Notes: generated by a model from the sequence alone, not told the origin. Positions 25,009-37,904 are shown, numbered from the stretch's first letter. The stretch is DNA of 64,000 nt from Monarcha castaneiventris obscurior (GCA_026261815.1 JAMPIT010000583.1:2356001-2420000); one strand, 5' to 3'. A program made the numbers and translations.

Positions 25009-25582
25009 GCACTGTCCAGCTGCCCTGTGCCCTCTGCAGCACCAGCACCACCCCTTTCTCCAGGGGTACTTCCAGGTCCCACAGCAGAGACACTGGAAAC
25101 ACTACCCCCCACATGGAAATTCAAAGAGTTAAATCTCACATGCGGAGTTAATCCCCAGTTTCTTCCCAGTTCTGTTTCAAAGCAAATACAAAATACAGCA
25201 CTACAGAGCATCGCATGCATCACATTGCTCCACGAGTTATTTTGTTTTAATTTTGGTGAAAAAAAACCCACAATATAAATGTTGGCTTCAAAGACCACTT
25301 TTAGACATACTTGGAAGAAATCCCTGGAATAAGTTGTCTCCAGTCAACTGACAATGCACCATTTCAGAAAAATCATTTTAAACTGTCAGTGATCTGCTTA
25401 TTACATGCTTGACTAATTCCTTGAACAGAGGAATGCCCCACATGACTGCAGAACAGATAGAGGAGACGGATGATATAAGGACCCTCTTTCCATAGAATCC
25501 AATTGCTGGTTTCTAGGAATATGAAAATATATTTTTGTGATACGAGCAATCGCAAAACATGACTTAGCCCCCTGATCTGTTT
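25009..25582. other. Unique spacer between minisatellite and inverted repeat
   Basis: About 570 bp. The first 100 bp are GC-richer, the rest AT-rich. No gene or repeat is recognised. Confidence 0.5.
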
Positions 25583-25708
25583 GGAAATGCAAAGGTTTTT
25601 CACAGTGAGAAAAAGCCTGGAATGTGCCTTGGATGCAATGACGAACTAATGCCTCAAATCCCTACAGTGTAAGTCTGATTATAAATTTCTAACTCCCATT
25701 TAGGGTTT
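25583..25708 (+). repeat. Left arm of a 126-bp inverted repeat
   Basis: This arm matches the reverse complement of 26199-26324, with about 9 mismatches in 126 bp (about 93%) and no gap. The core GCAAAGGTTTTTCACAGTGA is perfectly shared. The mismatches cluster at the inner end. It resembles no transposon family that I know. Confidence 0.93.
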
Positions 25709-26198
25709 TAATATGGCAGAGATTCACTGGGAATACATGGACTGAGAATCATTTTCATTTTCCTACTGGGAGGTGTTTACTGCAAAGAAGCTCAACTTTT
25801 TGTATTGTGCATTGATACTCTCCCTAATTATTTTTTATCCCCCATGCCCTCATGAATTCCCTGTGATCTTTGTTGAGGGACCACATCTAAAACCCAGCCA
25901 TCTTAATCTTTTAGATCAAAGTGTGGACTGAATAGACTCAAAGTCAAATTATGGGATAAACTATTTTCAAAGCTAAAATCATAAATAATAGGCAGGAAAT
26001 GAGTAGCAGTGGGAGGTTACAGAGCACCTTTCAACTGAGGAACAGGGGATTTTCTGTAAAGTACTCCTTGTTAACAGAGCAATGGGTGAGGACCACCTGG
26101 TTTAGTCCCCAAACACAGGACATCTTTAGAGGGGGGAGTGGAGGTACTTGGGGATGGGTCAGGGTTAGTTAGACTTTACAAACTCACAGAAAGTTTAG
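25709..26198. other. 490-bp spacer between inverted arms
   Basis: AT-rich sequence with no long open frame and no internal repeat recognised. If the arms are transposon terminal repeats this is the body of a non-autonomous element, but it has no recognisable transposase remnant. Confidence 0.5.
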
Positions 26199-26324
26199 AA
26201 ACCCTATACAGGGGTTAGAAATTTATAATCAGACTTATGCTGTAGGGATTTGAGGCATTAGTTCATCCTTGCATCCAAGGCACATTCCAGGCTTTTTCTC
26301 ACTGTGAAAAACCTTTGCATTTTC
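26199..26324 (-). repeat. Right arm of the 126-bp inverted repeat
   Basis: Reverse-complement partner of 25583-25708. The outermost pairs agree (G at 25583 with C at 26324). No convincing target-site duplication was found just outside the two arms. Confidence 0.93.
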
Positions 26325-27099
26325 AAAAACTTCTTGGAATGCTCACAAAACCCTTCCTGCAGCTCCACGCCCGGGAGCAGCCAGGAGAGCCCGGGTCAGT
26401 GCACCACAATAACTGAGCAACACCTCCACACACACTGTCCCAGAGCATCAGGGAGGGGGACAGCACCTTTACACCTGGAGTAAGGTACTCTCTACCCAAA
26501 CTGCTCAGCAATCTCTCCCCAGCTTTACCAAACCTCGCAGGTGTGCCCAGCATAACTCAGGTCTGACTTATCTGGGGCCATCAAACCCACGGAGTTCACC
26601 ACCCTGAGGACTTATCCCAGCTGAACACTGGGATGTTTCTACACCAAACCCACTCAGGCCTCACCACCTGCAGTAGAGCTGCACTATTTCTCCCAGATAC
26701 AGCCTTAGGGCTGCTGCTGGAATTACTAGATCTTTATAATCCCCAATTTACTCCCAAACCAGGTCTATTTCAGAAGCCAAAGACCATATACTAACACACA
26801 TTTCTAATTCCTAGAGACAGGAAAATTGTTCTATTCCACCTCCAGTCTCTGACAAGGACACCACACCTACTTAATTTCAGCTTCTCCTGTTCCTCTGGCA
26901 TGAGCAGAGGCACTCACACCCCAGAAATGCTGGGCCTAGTCAGTGCCTAGCTGCATATGTCAAATTATCCACTGCCAATTCAGACTGGTTCAATTCCTTT
27001 CATCAGCAGTGGTGAATCACTTCTCTTAGCATATGGTTACACATGATGTGTCTAACTCCACTTCTGCCCTCTGAAAAATTATCTGAGGAGGGATTTACT

Positions 27100-27330
27100 G
27101 AAGTTTTAGATACGGAGAAATTCAACAGTGAAAATTATTGATGCTCACCATTATCTGTTTGCATACACAGTCAGCAGGCTGGGCAGGGAATGTTCACATA
27201 GCAGCGCTGGGTTAGTATTTTTAAACTCGTTCTATTATTGATTTAACCACTTGAAGCTGCTGGAAGCAGAGTTCCTGTCACAGCTGTTAATGCAAAAGGC
27301 ATTAGGGAAAATCCCCACTGTGGAGGTGTG
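27100..27330. promoter_or_regulatory. Candidate conserved noncoding element (weak)
   Basis: Contains CATTATCTGTTTGCATAC, with GATA-like and octamer-like words, then ATTATTGATTTAACC and CACAGCTGTTAATGC with an E-box. No repeat or coding signal. Inferred from motif density only. Confidence 0.22.
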
Positions 27331-27524
27331 CAAAAATGTTCACACATTAAATGGTGAGATTTCACTTTTTATCAGCATCGTGTACAACCCAAAATCCCCA
27401 TTTTTATTCTGCTCAGCTAGATAAGAAACATGAAAGGGGAAAAGTTTGTGGTTTTGTTTGTTTTTTGTTGGGGTTTTTTTTGTCTCATTTACCTTAGTCC
27501 TTTCTAAAGACCAGGATCCTGCAG

Positions 27525-27770
27525 TCTACCCAAACCGAGCAGCACTTTTTTTCCTCAAGTCGTTCCATTAAAGTTAATGCAGCCACTTGCAGAGCAGGGC
27601 TTTTCAAAGAGAGCAATGGTATCAGTGCAGCTCTGCGTGATCACAAGGCTATTAACAAGATCCTTAAAAAAGAAGAAAGTGGCTTTGTCAGAAGCTGAAA
27701 TGGACCAGAGCATGCAACACTGTTAAAACTGCTCTCGGCCAAGGCAGAGGGCAAATTAGTTTCTTAAGTT
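27525..27770. promoter_or_regulatory. Candidate conserved noncoding element (weak)
   Basis: Mixed composition with retained CpGs (CAAGTCGTTCC, CTCTGCGTGATCACAAGGC) beside ATTAAAGTTAATGC. No repeat or open frame of note. Inferred from composition only. Confidence 0.22.
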
Positions 27771-28320
27771 AAAATAAAAATTAAGGTATCTGACTTCCAG
27801 ACAACATGAATCAAGAAAAAAAAATCCACTTAATTTTAAGTTTTGTCTTCTCTGCAGCTGAAAATTCATTCTGATTGAGGCAGGATGTAGAGTCATGGTT
27901 TAAAAGCCATTCTAGAAGTTCCACACTTGCCTTGTCTTACTTTGAATAGCCCCTCTCTTAATAACCTAACTCCTGTGCAGAGAAGCTCTTACATGGCTCA
28001 TGAAGGAAACACTCCAAAAAAGTGTAATGATTTTCAAATTCATTGATAAGTATTATGTCCTTCACTTATTTTTCATGTTCCTGCATCTCTATTCTAAATT
28101 ATTATTTCATTGATGCCAACAAAAGTTAGCACATTATTGCCATGAATCAAATCTGTTCGTTGCCTTGACAATGCTGCCCTTCAGTTCTGTAAACACTTGA
28201 AAATGAAAAAGTTCCAAACTACAAACAATAGGCCTAAAAAACCTCAAGCACCACCCAAACCCAAACATATTTCACTTGTGCAAAATAAGGAAGCAGGGTA
28301 ACTCTCATTGTACTCTTCCA

Positions 28321-28653
28321 GTGCCTGAAGGGATCCTACAAGGAAGATGAAGAGGGACTTTGGACAAGGGCTGGAGGGCCAGGAGCCAGGGAATGGCTTC
28401 CCAGTGCCAGAGGGCAGGGCTGGATGGGATATTGGGCAGGAATTGTTCCCTGGGAGGGTGGGCAGGCCCTGGCCCAGGGTGCCCAGAGAAGCTGTGGCTG
28501 CCCCTGGATCCCTGGCAGTGCCCAAGGCCAGGTTGGACACTGGGGCTTGGAGCAGCCTGGGACAGTGGAAGGTGTCCCTGCCCATGGCAGGGGGTGGGAC
28601 TCGATCATCTTTAAGGTCCCTCCCAATCCAAACCCTTCTGGGATTCTATATAT
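28321..28653 (+). mobile_element. CR1 LINE 3' end
   Basis: A 5'-truncated CR1 fragment in the plus orientation. It shows GGACTTTGGACAAGGGCTGG, then GTGCCCAGAGAAGCTGTGGC, CAGTGGAAGGTGTCCCTGCC, and the terminal GACTCGATCATCTTTAAGG, followed by GGGATTCTATATAT. This matches the standard order of an avian CR1 3' UTR and tail. Open frames of about 100 codons on both strands here are shadows. Confidence 0.93.
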
Positions 28654-30674
28654 AATTTCAAACCCCCATTTCAGAATATCCCTGTATACTGAAGATTTGG
28701 ATGTCTCTGGGCACTGATTACTGTGCTAAACTGCTTTGCCTTCCCCACCAACATCTGCAGCTCTGGTGGCTTCAAAGACCACTCAAAGCATCACTATCAT
28801 GGAACGAGGGGCATTTCATTTCCTACAGATTCTATCTGAGCAAAGCTGAAAAGCACAGGGGAAATGCTGAAACAAATTGCTTTTTAAAAACATTCTACTC
28901 TGGATTTAAATACACAATTCCTATGATAAACTCTGGTTAAGTACTGAGGTGCTAGCATTCTTCTCTTAAACCCACTCAGTCTGTGGGTCCAAATGATATG
29001 TAAAATGTGTCCACTGCTGCTTACAAATCCATATCTGGCAGAACTGTGAATTTGAGAATGATTTTCTATTTGAATTGAAAATAGACAACAAGAAAAAATA
29101 AAATTAACCAGAACAGAAATTAGATAATTGCCCCAAATCACCCACTACTCAATGAATTTATTACACAGAACTTTGGCCTGGAGAGATCCAGAAGTGCAAA
29201 GATACAGCAGCAGTGAAAGACAAAAATTGGGGGTGTTTCAGTGGTGCTGCTCAGAAAATAGAGCTGCTGAACAGCAGCAGGGCTTGGATTTATGGTGCAG
29301 GAGAGAGGCACCAAACCCCTGGCTCTCTGGGAGCGCTGCTCTTTGACAGTCCCATGCTTGATTATACTCATTTTCTACTTCAGCAAGCAGCAAAATTTTA
29401 TGAGATCCACCCCCATAGATGTTTGTTCCCTGACAATCTGGTGTACAGTTACAGAAGTTGCTAAATATGATTATTGCCTGTGAAGCAAGGAGAAAACAGA
29501 AATATTATATCCCAGTATGCTGATCCCAGTGATTTCCCTTCTGCCCCCCACCAGCAGCAATGTCAGTACAAGGTACTGCCACTCCAACCCCACAAGCCCC
29601 ACAAACAGAGAAGCACAACCCAGTAAATTAAGTTGCTGAGTAGAAAAAGATGTAGTTATATTTGAAGATAGCCCATGGATAATATTGTCTTATTTCTTCC
29701 TCCAACAGTAGGTGGGCTTCTCTTTTAAGCAGAGGGAAGAAGGTTTGGAATTACCCAGCTGCAAATGGGGCACAAGTAGCCACTCCTGTTGGAACCCAAA
29801 GCTTAATACCTGTAGTCACAAACGCCTCATAATGCACAGAATACAAAATCATTTTTGGTGCAGTTCCTTCATTCATTATTTCTGTGTCTCTCTTCCAGTC
29901 TGTTCTCATTCTGTAAACAAAATTATTCCCTTCTTTTCCTGTTTGGCCCTTCAGAGTGATTTAACTGGGAGCACAGCACTCTCCCCCCTGCCCTGCTTCT
30001 GCCCAGTTATTTTTGATAAATCTGAGGCATTCAACACCCTGCATCAGGCAGGTATGTCTGTCAGGGATCCTTCTCCCTGCTGCACGGAATTGCAGCCTTT
30101 CATTAGCAAATGTTGCCAAACAAAGCAGTTCTCTGACAACTTCTCATTTCCAGGCATATTATAGGGTTACATCTTAGACCAGCTTTACTGTTATAGATTT
30201 AGATTGAATCTGCCTCACTAAGTTGTCCCATTCTGGGCTGATGACAAAACCTGAGCTATCCATATGCCTAATTGCACTCATAAATGCAGCTCTTAGCAGG
30301 CTGCGGTGGTGATGGTGCTACAGTTGCTGTTTATGGAATTGTTCTCTAGTTCCCTTTTTTCCTAAGCTGAAATATTTTTTTCCTAGGACTTGCACACATT
30401 CTGATGGAGAATGGTATTTTTCATGAAATGTACTTGGCCTGCAAACAGCAGCAGAAGGGAAAGGGAATGCAAGTGAGAAATAACAGAATGAGGGAAAGAA
30501 AAGGTAACTCTGTACCCAGCCTGGGAGGAAATCATCCCAAGCATGACAGCAGCCACAGCCAACCTCCACAAAAGGGGCAGCAAGGTATCCAAGCACCCAC
30601 GGAGCCATCTGGGTTCATTCATCTCATCACAAACTCCTTCCAGACAGACATTACCTGCCAAATTCCCTGCTATG
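28654..30674. other. Non-repetitive DNA, no gene recognised
   Basis: About 2 kb between two plus-strand CR1 ends. The 150-codon plus frame at 29712-30164 is the longest outside repeats in this interval. Its translation is Cys/Phe/Ser-rich, has no domain I recognise and no good start context, so I do not call it a gene. Confidence 0.5.
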
Positions 30675-30948
30675 GCATCTCTGCTCCCTGGGCCAGGGAC
30701 AGCACCCGGGGAGCGGCTGGAGCTGAGCCAGGGCAGGCTCAGGCTGCAGAGCAGGGAAAGGTTCTGCTTCCCCCAGAGGGTGCTGGGCACTGCCCAGGCT
30801 CCCCAGGGCATGGGCACGGCCCCGAGGCTGCCGCAGCTCCAGGAGCTGCCAGGGATGCACAGGCTGGGGCTGGTGGGGGGCTGGGCAGGGACAGGGGCTG
30901 GATCAATGATCCTGGTGGATATTCCAACTCAGGAGCTTCTAATGCTCA
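30675..30948 (+). mobile_element. CR1 LINE 3' end, internally shortened
   Basis: Carries the CR1 landmarks GGAGCGGCTGGAGCTGAGCC, TTCTGCTTCCCCCAGAGGGT, CATGGGCACGGCCCCGAGG and CTGGATCAATGATCCTGGTG. It ends ATTCCAACTCAGGAGCTTCT, a degraded version of the usual tail. Compared with the common avian layout, a stretch after CTCCAGGAGC appears missing. The overlapping 188-, 144- and 140-codon frames are shadows of this repeat. Confidence 0.9.
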
Positions 30949-32269
30949 CAAAGTGTTTCCTTTAAGGTAAATTACCCACATTGGGGATAATTCAGTGGGG
31001 AAATACACACATTTATATGTGCACCAAAACTTTCAGACCATATCATTTGTGCTTTCTTAATATTCATTGACATGAAAATCTCCCTGGACTTGTTGCTTGC
31101 TTTTTGAGTCTTTTCCCTGGTGTACACACAAATGGTGAAATCGCCCAGGAAATTCTTTAAAGCTACATTTGGACACTTCGAAATTACATTTCCATTTCAA
31201 ACAGGAATAAAATAATTTTAAAATGGCAACAAAAGTTTAACAAATAAGGACATCAATGAGTCGCTTAAACCATTGTGGGTCAGAATAACATAAAACTTAA
31301 CAAAAACCATAAAACAAAATCATTATCTGGAAAAACTGTTGCTTTGGGTAGGGGAAGGCAATCTGGGAAGATACTATTTCTAACTAACTGAAGTGAGAAT
31401 GACAGAGCAGCTTAAAACACTTTATGAGAATTATTTTATAAAATCTCATGTGAAAGAACTCAAACCCTTGAAAAGCAGTCTTCAAATCAAAATTGTTACT
31501 GAATTGCTTCATCCAGTTAGAATGATGCTTTCAAAACTTTCAAACTATTTAAAAAATCCAAACAACATGGACCTTTCTTTGTCTCTCTGCTGTACTGGCT
31601 CCTTCCTCCTCACTGTAGCAATATGGGGTTTTATCAGTTTGGGTGTAAATGCATTCCTTACAGGTGATGAATTCCTACAGCACTAATGGCCTTTGGAAGA
31701 TCTCTGAAACTATGGCTGTGGCGGATCTGAGAATTCCAGTCCTCTCCCCCAGTACCACTCTGCCAGAGGGGATTGGTCAGTCCTATTCTGCAAGTTTAAA
31801 CACAAATATTATCAAAATTCTCCTTTTCAGTGTGTCACAACTGGCAAGATGGTTATTCTGGTATTTGCAAGCCAGTTAAAGCCCTCAGCCTATCTCTGCC
31901 ACTGTGAGCTGCCCAAAGGATGTGATGCCAGCAAGACCTGGGTGTCTCAGGGATAATACAGTGCTCATTTATAAGCTGGTCAGTGGGTTCAAAGGCACTC
32001 AGACATGCATTTAAATCTGTCTGAGACAGGAGCTTGAAGTTAATTTTCAATTGATTCTGTCTTGCAAATGCCACTTAAGTAAGAACCTCGGTCTTTTTTT
32101 TTTTTTCCCCCTTCTTTCTTTTTCCTCCAGAAGGCAGAAGCTTAATTAGGAGGATACCATTCTGCTTTGCTTCTCCCAAAGAATGTAACTGCCACATTCC
32201 AATAATCATTTTTACATGTGGACCATAGTTGAAGTAACTTAAAGAATTTCATTTCCTTCAAAAGAATGA

Positions 32270-32720
32270 TGTAATACAGTGCACAAGCTAGACCGTAAAA
32301 CCACTAAGTATCATTGTTCACCTAAGCCTATTTCACCTTGCAGATTTAATGCTTTTTTACTGAGAAAGAACAGGTTAGGAAGAGTCAATTCCACAATTTT
32401 AACATATAAGCAAAAAAAGAGAAAAATCACTACAGCCCGAGAGGTGGAACAGTATCGATTTTGCTGTTTTTCACAGGAGTGCAATATCAATTCTGTTTGC
32501 AATTATTTTGCATTACTAATCAGCTCATTACCAGTCAGTCAGACAATGTTAGTTTATGCTACAATACACTCGCGGGTCATTTGCCAATAGCAATAAAGTT
32601 TCACAATGTAGCAGGTGAAATTTTGTGTCACTCGCGGTACCTGTGGAGGCTCATCTGCAGATCTGCTTTATTGAGAACGAGCAAGCTACCAGAGACAGTA
32701 AAACCATGGTGCACATGAGG
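32270..32720. promoter_or_regulatory. Candidate conserved noncoding element with repeated CACTCGCGG
   Basis: In AT-rich surroundings this block keeps a cluster of CpGs, including two exact copies of CACTCGCGG at 32567-32575 and 32629-32637. Between them lies GCCAATAGCAATAAAG, a CCAAT-type word. Nearby are CAATTATTTTGCATTAC and GCTCATTACC, homeodomain/POU-like words. Several frames cross it, but none is recognisable. Retained CpGs in unmethylated or selected DNA would explain the pattern. Conservation was not tested. Confidence 0.3.
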
Positions 32721-35700
32721 AAATATGACATTTACAAAGGAAGAAATGTCTTCTGGAGCGGAAATTCAGCAGCTGAAGAGCAGCAAGGAACATCCAGTTA
32801 AAGGGGCTTAAATTGAATAACTATTCAAGCAGCAGCCTGGCTTTAGTAGGAATAATATATAGATTAAATCTGGGTCCATAACATGCAAAGCTCAGACACA
32901 GCCACTGGAATTGTTTTATTTAATCAAAACACCAAGATTGTTAACAATAAAAACATGGCCTGTGACACTGCAAGGGCCACATGGCTACAGTACATTACAA
33001 AAACCATCTTGCTAAGCAGCATCTTAAGATGCTTGGGAAAATTTAAACCTTCTTCATAAATGTATCATACTTACACACAGTTGTGTTTGGAAGCTTCAGA
33101 CACACTTTAAATATGCTGGAATTTTCTATTTTGTATTCCTGCAGTATTATTTTCTCCATGGGAAAGAATGGAACTTTCAGTACAAAGCTATTCTTTAGAA
33201 TGCAAAGAAGCAAGTAAAAATTGGTATCTTAGGTCCTTCCTTATTTCTATAATCCATAAAACTTATGAAAAACCAGTCTCTTGAAATTTATTTCAACCAA
33301 TGACACAGAATATGAAGTGTAAGGACAAATAGTCCACTGCACAGCTCTATTAGAAAATAAAATTTATGTATCTATGTAAATACTCTCCCCTAAATATCCG
33401 TTAGGATTGCAGAGCCCTTTCAGCGTGGGGTTTGTATTTAGAATTTTCAAGAAGAATTATTTTCAAAGTTGACAGCAAAACTTATCCTCTGTTCTCTTCC
33501 ATGTACGTTGAAAATCTTAATTACATTTTTCAGTATGTATTATTTTTGCTTCAACATTTCTAATTTGGTTCCCAGTATGATAACCATCTTTGGAGAAGCA
33601 ATTATTCTATATTTCTCCTTATTACCTGCTCAGTGTTATTTATTCCTCTATACTGAATTTGCTTTGTAAATTAACCTCATGGCTGTAACTTTGTGGGTTT
33701 CCAAATAATTTATCTTTATGAGAACACTCTGAGTCAGAAAGGTGCTAATACCGAGACTAAAGTCAAAAATGAGCACCAGACTATCCAAGACATCTCAAGT
33801 AAAAGTGCAACATGCACTTCCCAGTGAGTAAAATTACATGAAAACCAAGAATTAAATGAAAATCAGTAACTCGCAGTAATATTAATACCCAAAATGTTTC
33901 AAGGCAGATTTGCACCCCCAAAACTCCCAAACACACAAATCTGGAGTCCTGAGATTCAGCAGACAAATTCTTCCCTTTTTTCCAGCAATCTGCCTTTGCA
34001 GTGGCCTTTCTGCTCTTGAGAAATTCTTTCCTACACTCTGAGTAAAGATCAAGGTTTAGTGGGCAGCACTGAGCATTGCCAAAGCTAAACCCTGGCAAGT
34101 TCCAAACCTCTGCTGAGAAGAACAGGGACATGTTTCTAGAAAAGGCCAACAAGCACATATTTTAAAATCTCTTTTTCTGGCTTGGTCCTGGCCATATGTC
34201 TGCACATAAATGTGTACATTCAGGTGAAGTTTTCCAGAATGGTCCAAGCTCAGGCTCATTCCCAAGCAGATGAAGACAGATGTTCCTCAGGGGAATTGTG
34301 TATGGCCCCACTGAAGGGCATTGCTCAGCACAGGGTCCGTGTCAGGCTGCTTAGAACCAGACTAGCTGCCTGTCAATAGCTTTGGAGCTGTTATGTGAGT
34401 GTATAACAACTTCAGGCCTTATACCAAAGTGATGTGTCTTTATTTCAGTCCTTCTCCCAGCTCTTTTATTACTTTTACAGGCTCTTCATTTCCCCATCCC
34501 GAATGAGATGTGCTGAGAAACAGCCTCAGTTTTCCAACAAACGAAGCAATCTGGATGCCAGAACCACTCACCCGGGTTCAAAGAAGCTTTCAAAGAAGAT
34601 GCAGATCACACCTTTTCCATCTGGCACTGGGCTATTTTGGCCTTCAGACAGAGCCATTCAACAGAAAAGCTGAAGAATGATGTTTCTCATCAGGCATTTC
34701 TTTGGAATTTCTGATCATGTCCCTCCTGCTATTAAGATGTACTTTTATTGTGCCCTGTAAGATTGCAACTGCATGCTTTACAATACCCTTATATATTTCA
34801 ATATTGTGATATTATCTGCTAGATATCACCCTTATTAGATACTAGACAGAGCATTTATCACACTTAAGTGCTTCACAGTTCCCAACCCTGAGTGTATTTT
34901 TATTAATGTATACAGGTGATAAGAAATACAGAGTAGAGCAGAAATTCAACTGAGAAGCAACATTACCACCCATTTCAGCCTTCCTAATATTTTTATCCAT
35001 TTTGAGAGGTGATTTGCCCTAAAATGAAATGTTTATCTTGGCTAGCCCTACCTCACAGCAGTAGCCCTTCTAAATGCTCCTTGAAAATACTTACAGATAT
35101 TATCTCGCTCTTATTCCTCCTTCCCCTGTTAGATTCTAGACAAAGATTTGTTCTTCCCATTCCATGCTCAGTGTGAACAGACTGCTGGTATGAAGAATTC
35201 CTGCCCTGGATAGTATATCCTGCAAGAGGCACCCTGATGTTTTCCTAACCCCATGTTCCATTCAGAGCCACGGTGCCGAGGGGCTCCCTGGAACAGCCCT
35301 GCTTACCCAGGAGAAGGGAGCAGGACACAGGAACAGGTATTTTAAACTTGTTTGTGCTCAGTAGAGAGAGAGAGAGAGTCAACAAACAATCCATGGAAGC
35401 CTCATATAACACTACCCCTCTCTCTTCCTTTCAGGCAATAGACTGCACTTCCATCTTTGCACAGAATGTAAACATTCAATGACCCTGCTGCATACAAAAT
35501 GCCTTTCAAAGGCTCTCTGCAGTGGTGTGAGGGCTGAAATATTCCATTTGCTGTGGAAATACATCTGTTTGCTAGTGCTAGTGGGCTACGAACACCCACA
35601 CTTACCAGCTACACCAAAGAACAAAGAAAGATTAATGTCCACACAGAATTTCACAGCAAATAATATATTTGTAATTTTCACATTTTACTCTCTTGGACTT

Positions 35701-37904
35701 TATTTTTCTCACTGTCTCCTTTGCACTGTAAATTTGGAGTACACATCTATAATTTAAAAGGCACAGGATACAGGACAGTGATCCTCACTCATCTTCCCAA
35801 GTTCCTGCCTGTGTGACACAGCCTTGGGCTTTCCATAGCACCACAACAATAAAAGAGAACAACAAAAACACCAGAAAAATTAAGTTCATGCCAGATCTAT
35901 GAAAAAGCTCATTTTAACTTGATTATAGTTCATTAACTGGAAACTCAAAAGTTGGTCAGGTGCGACATTAACTAGATCTGTGTAGCAACCACGGCACATC
36001 AGCACACTTTGGACTGATCTATGATTGCTTACATGGTCAGAAAGACTATTTTTCCATAATCAAAATAAAGACTCATGAGACTCAACAAACAAACTCCCTG
36101 GGCAGTGGCACTTCCCTCTGCTGTAAGCCTGCCTTAGCATAAAAAAGGGAAAAATTAACTTTGTGTGAGAGGTGTCCACGAGGTGATTCAGTTTTAAATG
36201 GATTGCACTGTCACAGCAGCTGCAGGAGTGCAATCCCTCAGCAGGGACAGCACAGCTGGGGTCACAGGGACAGGCTGTGATCGCTCACCAAACACACCCT
36301 GAAAGGGTCAAATGGAGATGCAGGAGATTAAACTGATAATTCCCAAAACATTCAGCCATGCCTCCCCAAAGTCATCATACCAAGCTGCCATGGGATAAGG
36401 AAGACCTCCCAGGACAGGAATAAGGGGATAGATTTTTCCAGTGGGAGGAAGAGCACTACAGCAGTCTGAGCCAGTCAGCAACACTCCCAGGGGTCAGGAA
36501 AAAGGACTGGAGAGGGAGCAAAGCTCTTGAGAAGCTCCTGAGAAGTTACCAAGGGTAGTGGGCATGGGATTGCAGAAAGCCCTCCCAGTCCCCAGTGGGA
36601 GTGCTGAAAAGCCCTTGGCATTCTAACAGATCCATTCAATATTCCAGAAAGACAAAAAGAGAAATCAAAGCCTTAGAAATTATAAGAAAAAAACCTACTG
36701 AATATCCATGTGCAGTCACATCCCGACTGCCGTTTACTATTTTGTTCCCCCTCAAAACACTCTGGATTCCCTGGACACACAGAAAGGTATGGAGAAGGGC
36801 AGGAAAACCAAGCGAAGGCGTGGAAGTTTCAATGTTTAGCAAAACAACTACAAGTACATGGATACATGTGAGTGTATGTCCAGAATTAACACAAATACTT
36901 CCCTTGCTCACACAGAAGTTAAGTGGCAGGTTGTGCCCCTGGATTTTAGGAATGTTAAAAAAAAAAAAATCCATTAAATTAGCAAACCAAAAATCTGTCA
37001 AATGCCTTTAAACACAGCCACAGAGAAAATCCAGTGCTGAAAGACAACACACCAGAGCCTGGGAGGCCTTTCTGAGGAATCAGCACTCCATGTCCATCCT
37101 ACTCGCCCACAAGAGAGGAGGAAACTGGGAGAGTGCAGGAAGCCTTTGGTGGAACACACAGCTACAAGGCTACAAACGCAACCAGCTCCCCAAGTTCCAA
37201 TCCAAACATTGTTGTTTCTCCTTAATTCATTTTGTGAGAATTCAAGAAACCCACTCTCACAATGAAGGGCGGTTTCACATTTCCCATTCTGTTTTTATTC
37301 ACCATTCATATGTTCACATATCTGTGCAGGCAGGGCTGCCCACTTCTTACCCAAATAAAGTGGAAAAATGGGAGGTCTAAAGCAATTAGTTGAGGTACTC
37401 TGCCAGTGTTTAAATGAACCATCTGTTCCAAGGTATGTAAGAGCAGTGTGCTTGGAGCCATGAGGCAGCTCTGCAATATCCAGCCCTGCTTTGGAAAGGT
37501 TCTGTGTGTGGATGTTTCAGAATTAAACCCAAAAAGGGCACCAGCATCAGCCTCATCTGCCACACACAGATGCAGCTCTGCCAGAGGCTCCCTTTGGCTT
37601 GTGGGGACCTGGGGTTTGGCAGAGTGGGGCTGGAAATGAACACCCAGAACACCCAGAACAGGGTGGGGAAATCCACTCTGAAAAGTTTCCTGAATGTATT
37701 GTGCAAAAGGACATGAAAAATTAAAGGTCAAGACAGTAGAATTAAGAGCATTTCACCACGGCACAATGGAATTCTTCAAGGAAGAAATTTGGCCTTTGCT
37801 GCTCAACTACAGCTTTTATTTTGGATGGAAAGGGGAAGCCAAGGGAAGGAGATTGGGGTTTTGTCCCCTCAAAAACAGATCTAAAGCGTGACCACCTCCA
37901 GCAT

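Larger units (their letters stand above)
26325..28320. other. Non-repetitive DNA, possible old repeat at left, no gene recognised
   Basis: About 2 kb. The first 500 bp (26330-26830) are GC-richer than their surroundings and could be a decayed LTR or other old repeat, but no TG...CA ends or duplication were identified. Two motif-rich blocks follow (27100-27330 and 27525-27770) and are listed as weak regulatory candidates. Confidence 0.5.

Noticed and set aside
23875..25298. Frames of 279-414 codons that look like Cys/Pro-rich or Thr/Gly-rich proteins
   Set aside because: Direct translation of the GGGACA-type minisatellite; both strands are open in parallel.
26330..26830. GC-richer block as a decayed LTR
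   Set aside because: No TG...CA ends, target-site duplication or family landmarks could be found.
29712..30164. 150-codon plus frame as a gene
   Set aside because: Low-information Cys/Phe/Ser-rich translation, with no domain and no exon-like borders.
30404..30970. 188- and 140-codon plus frames
   Set aside because: Their C-terminal halves are the CR1 3' end at 30675-30948; the N-terminal parts are unrecognisable.
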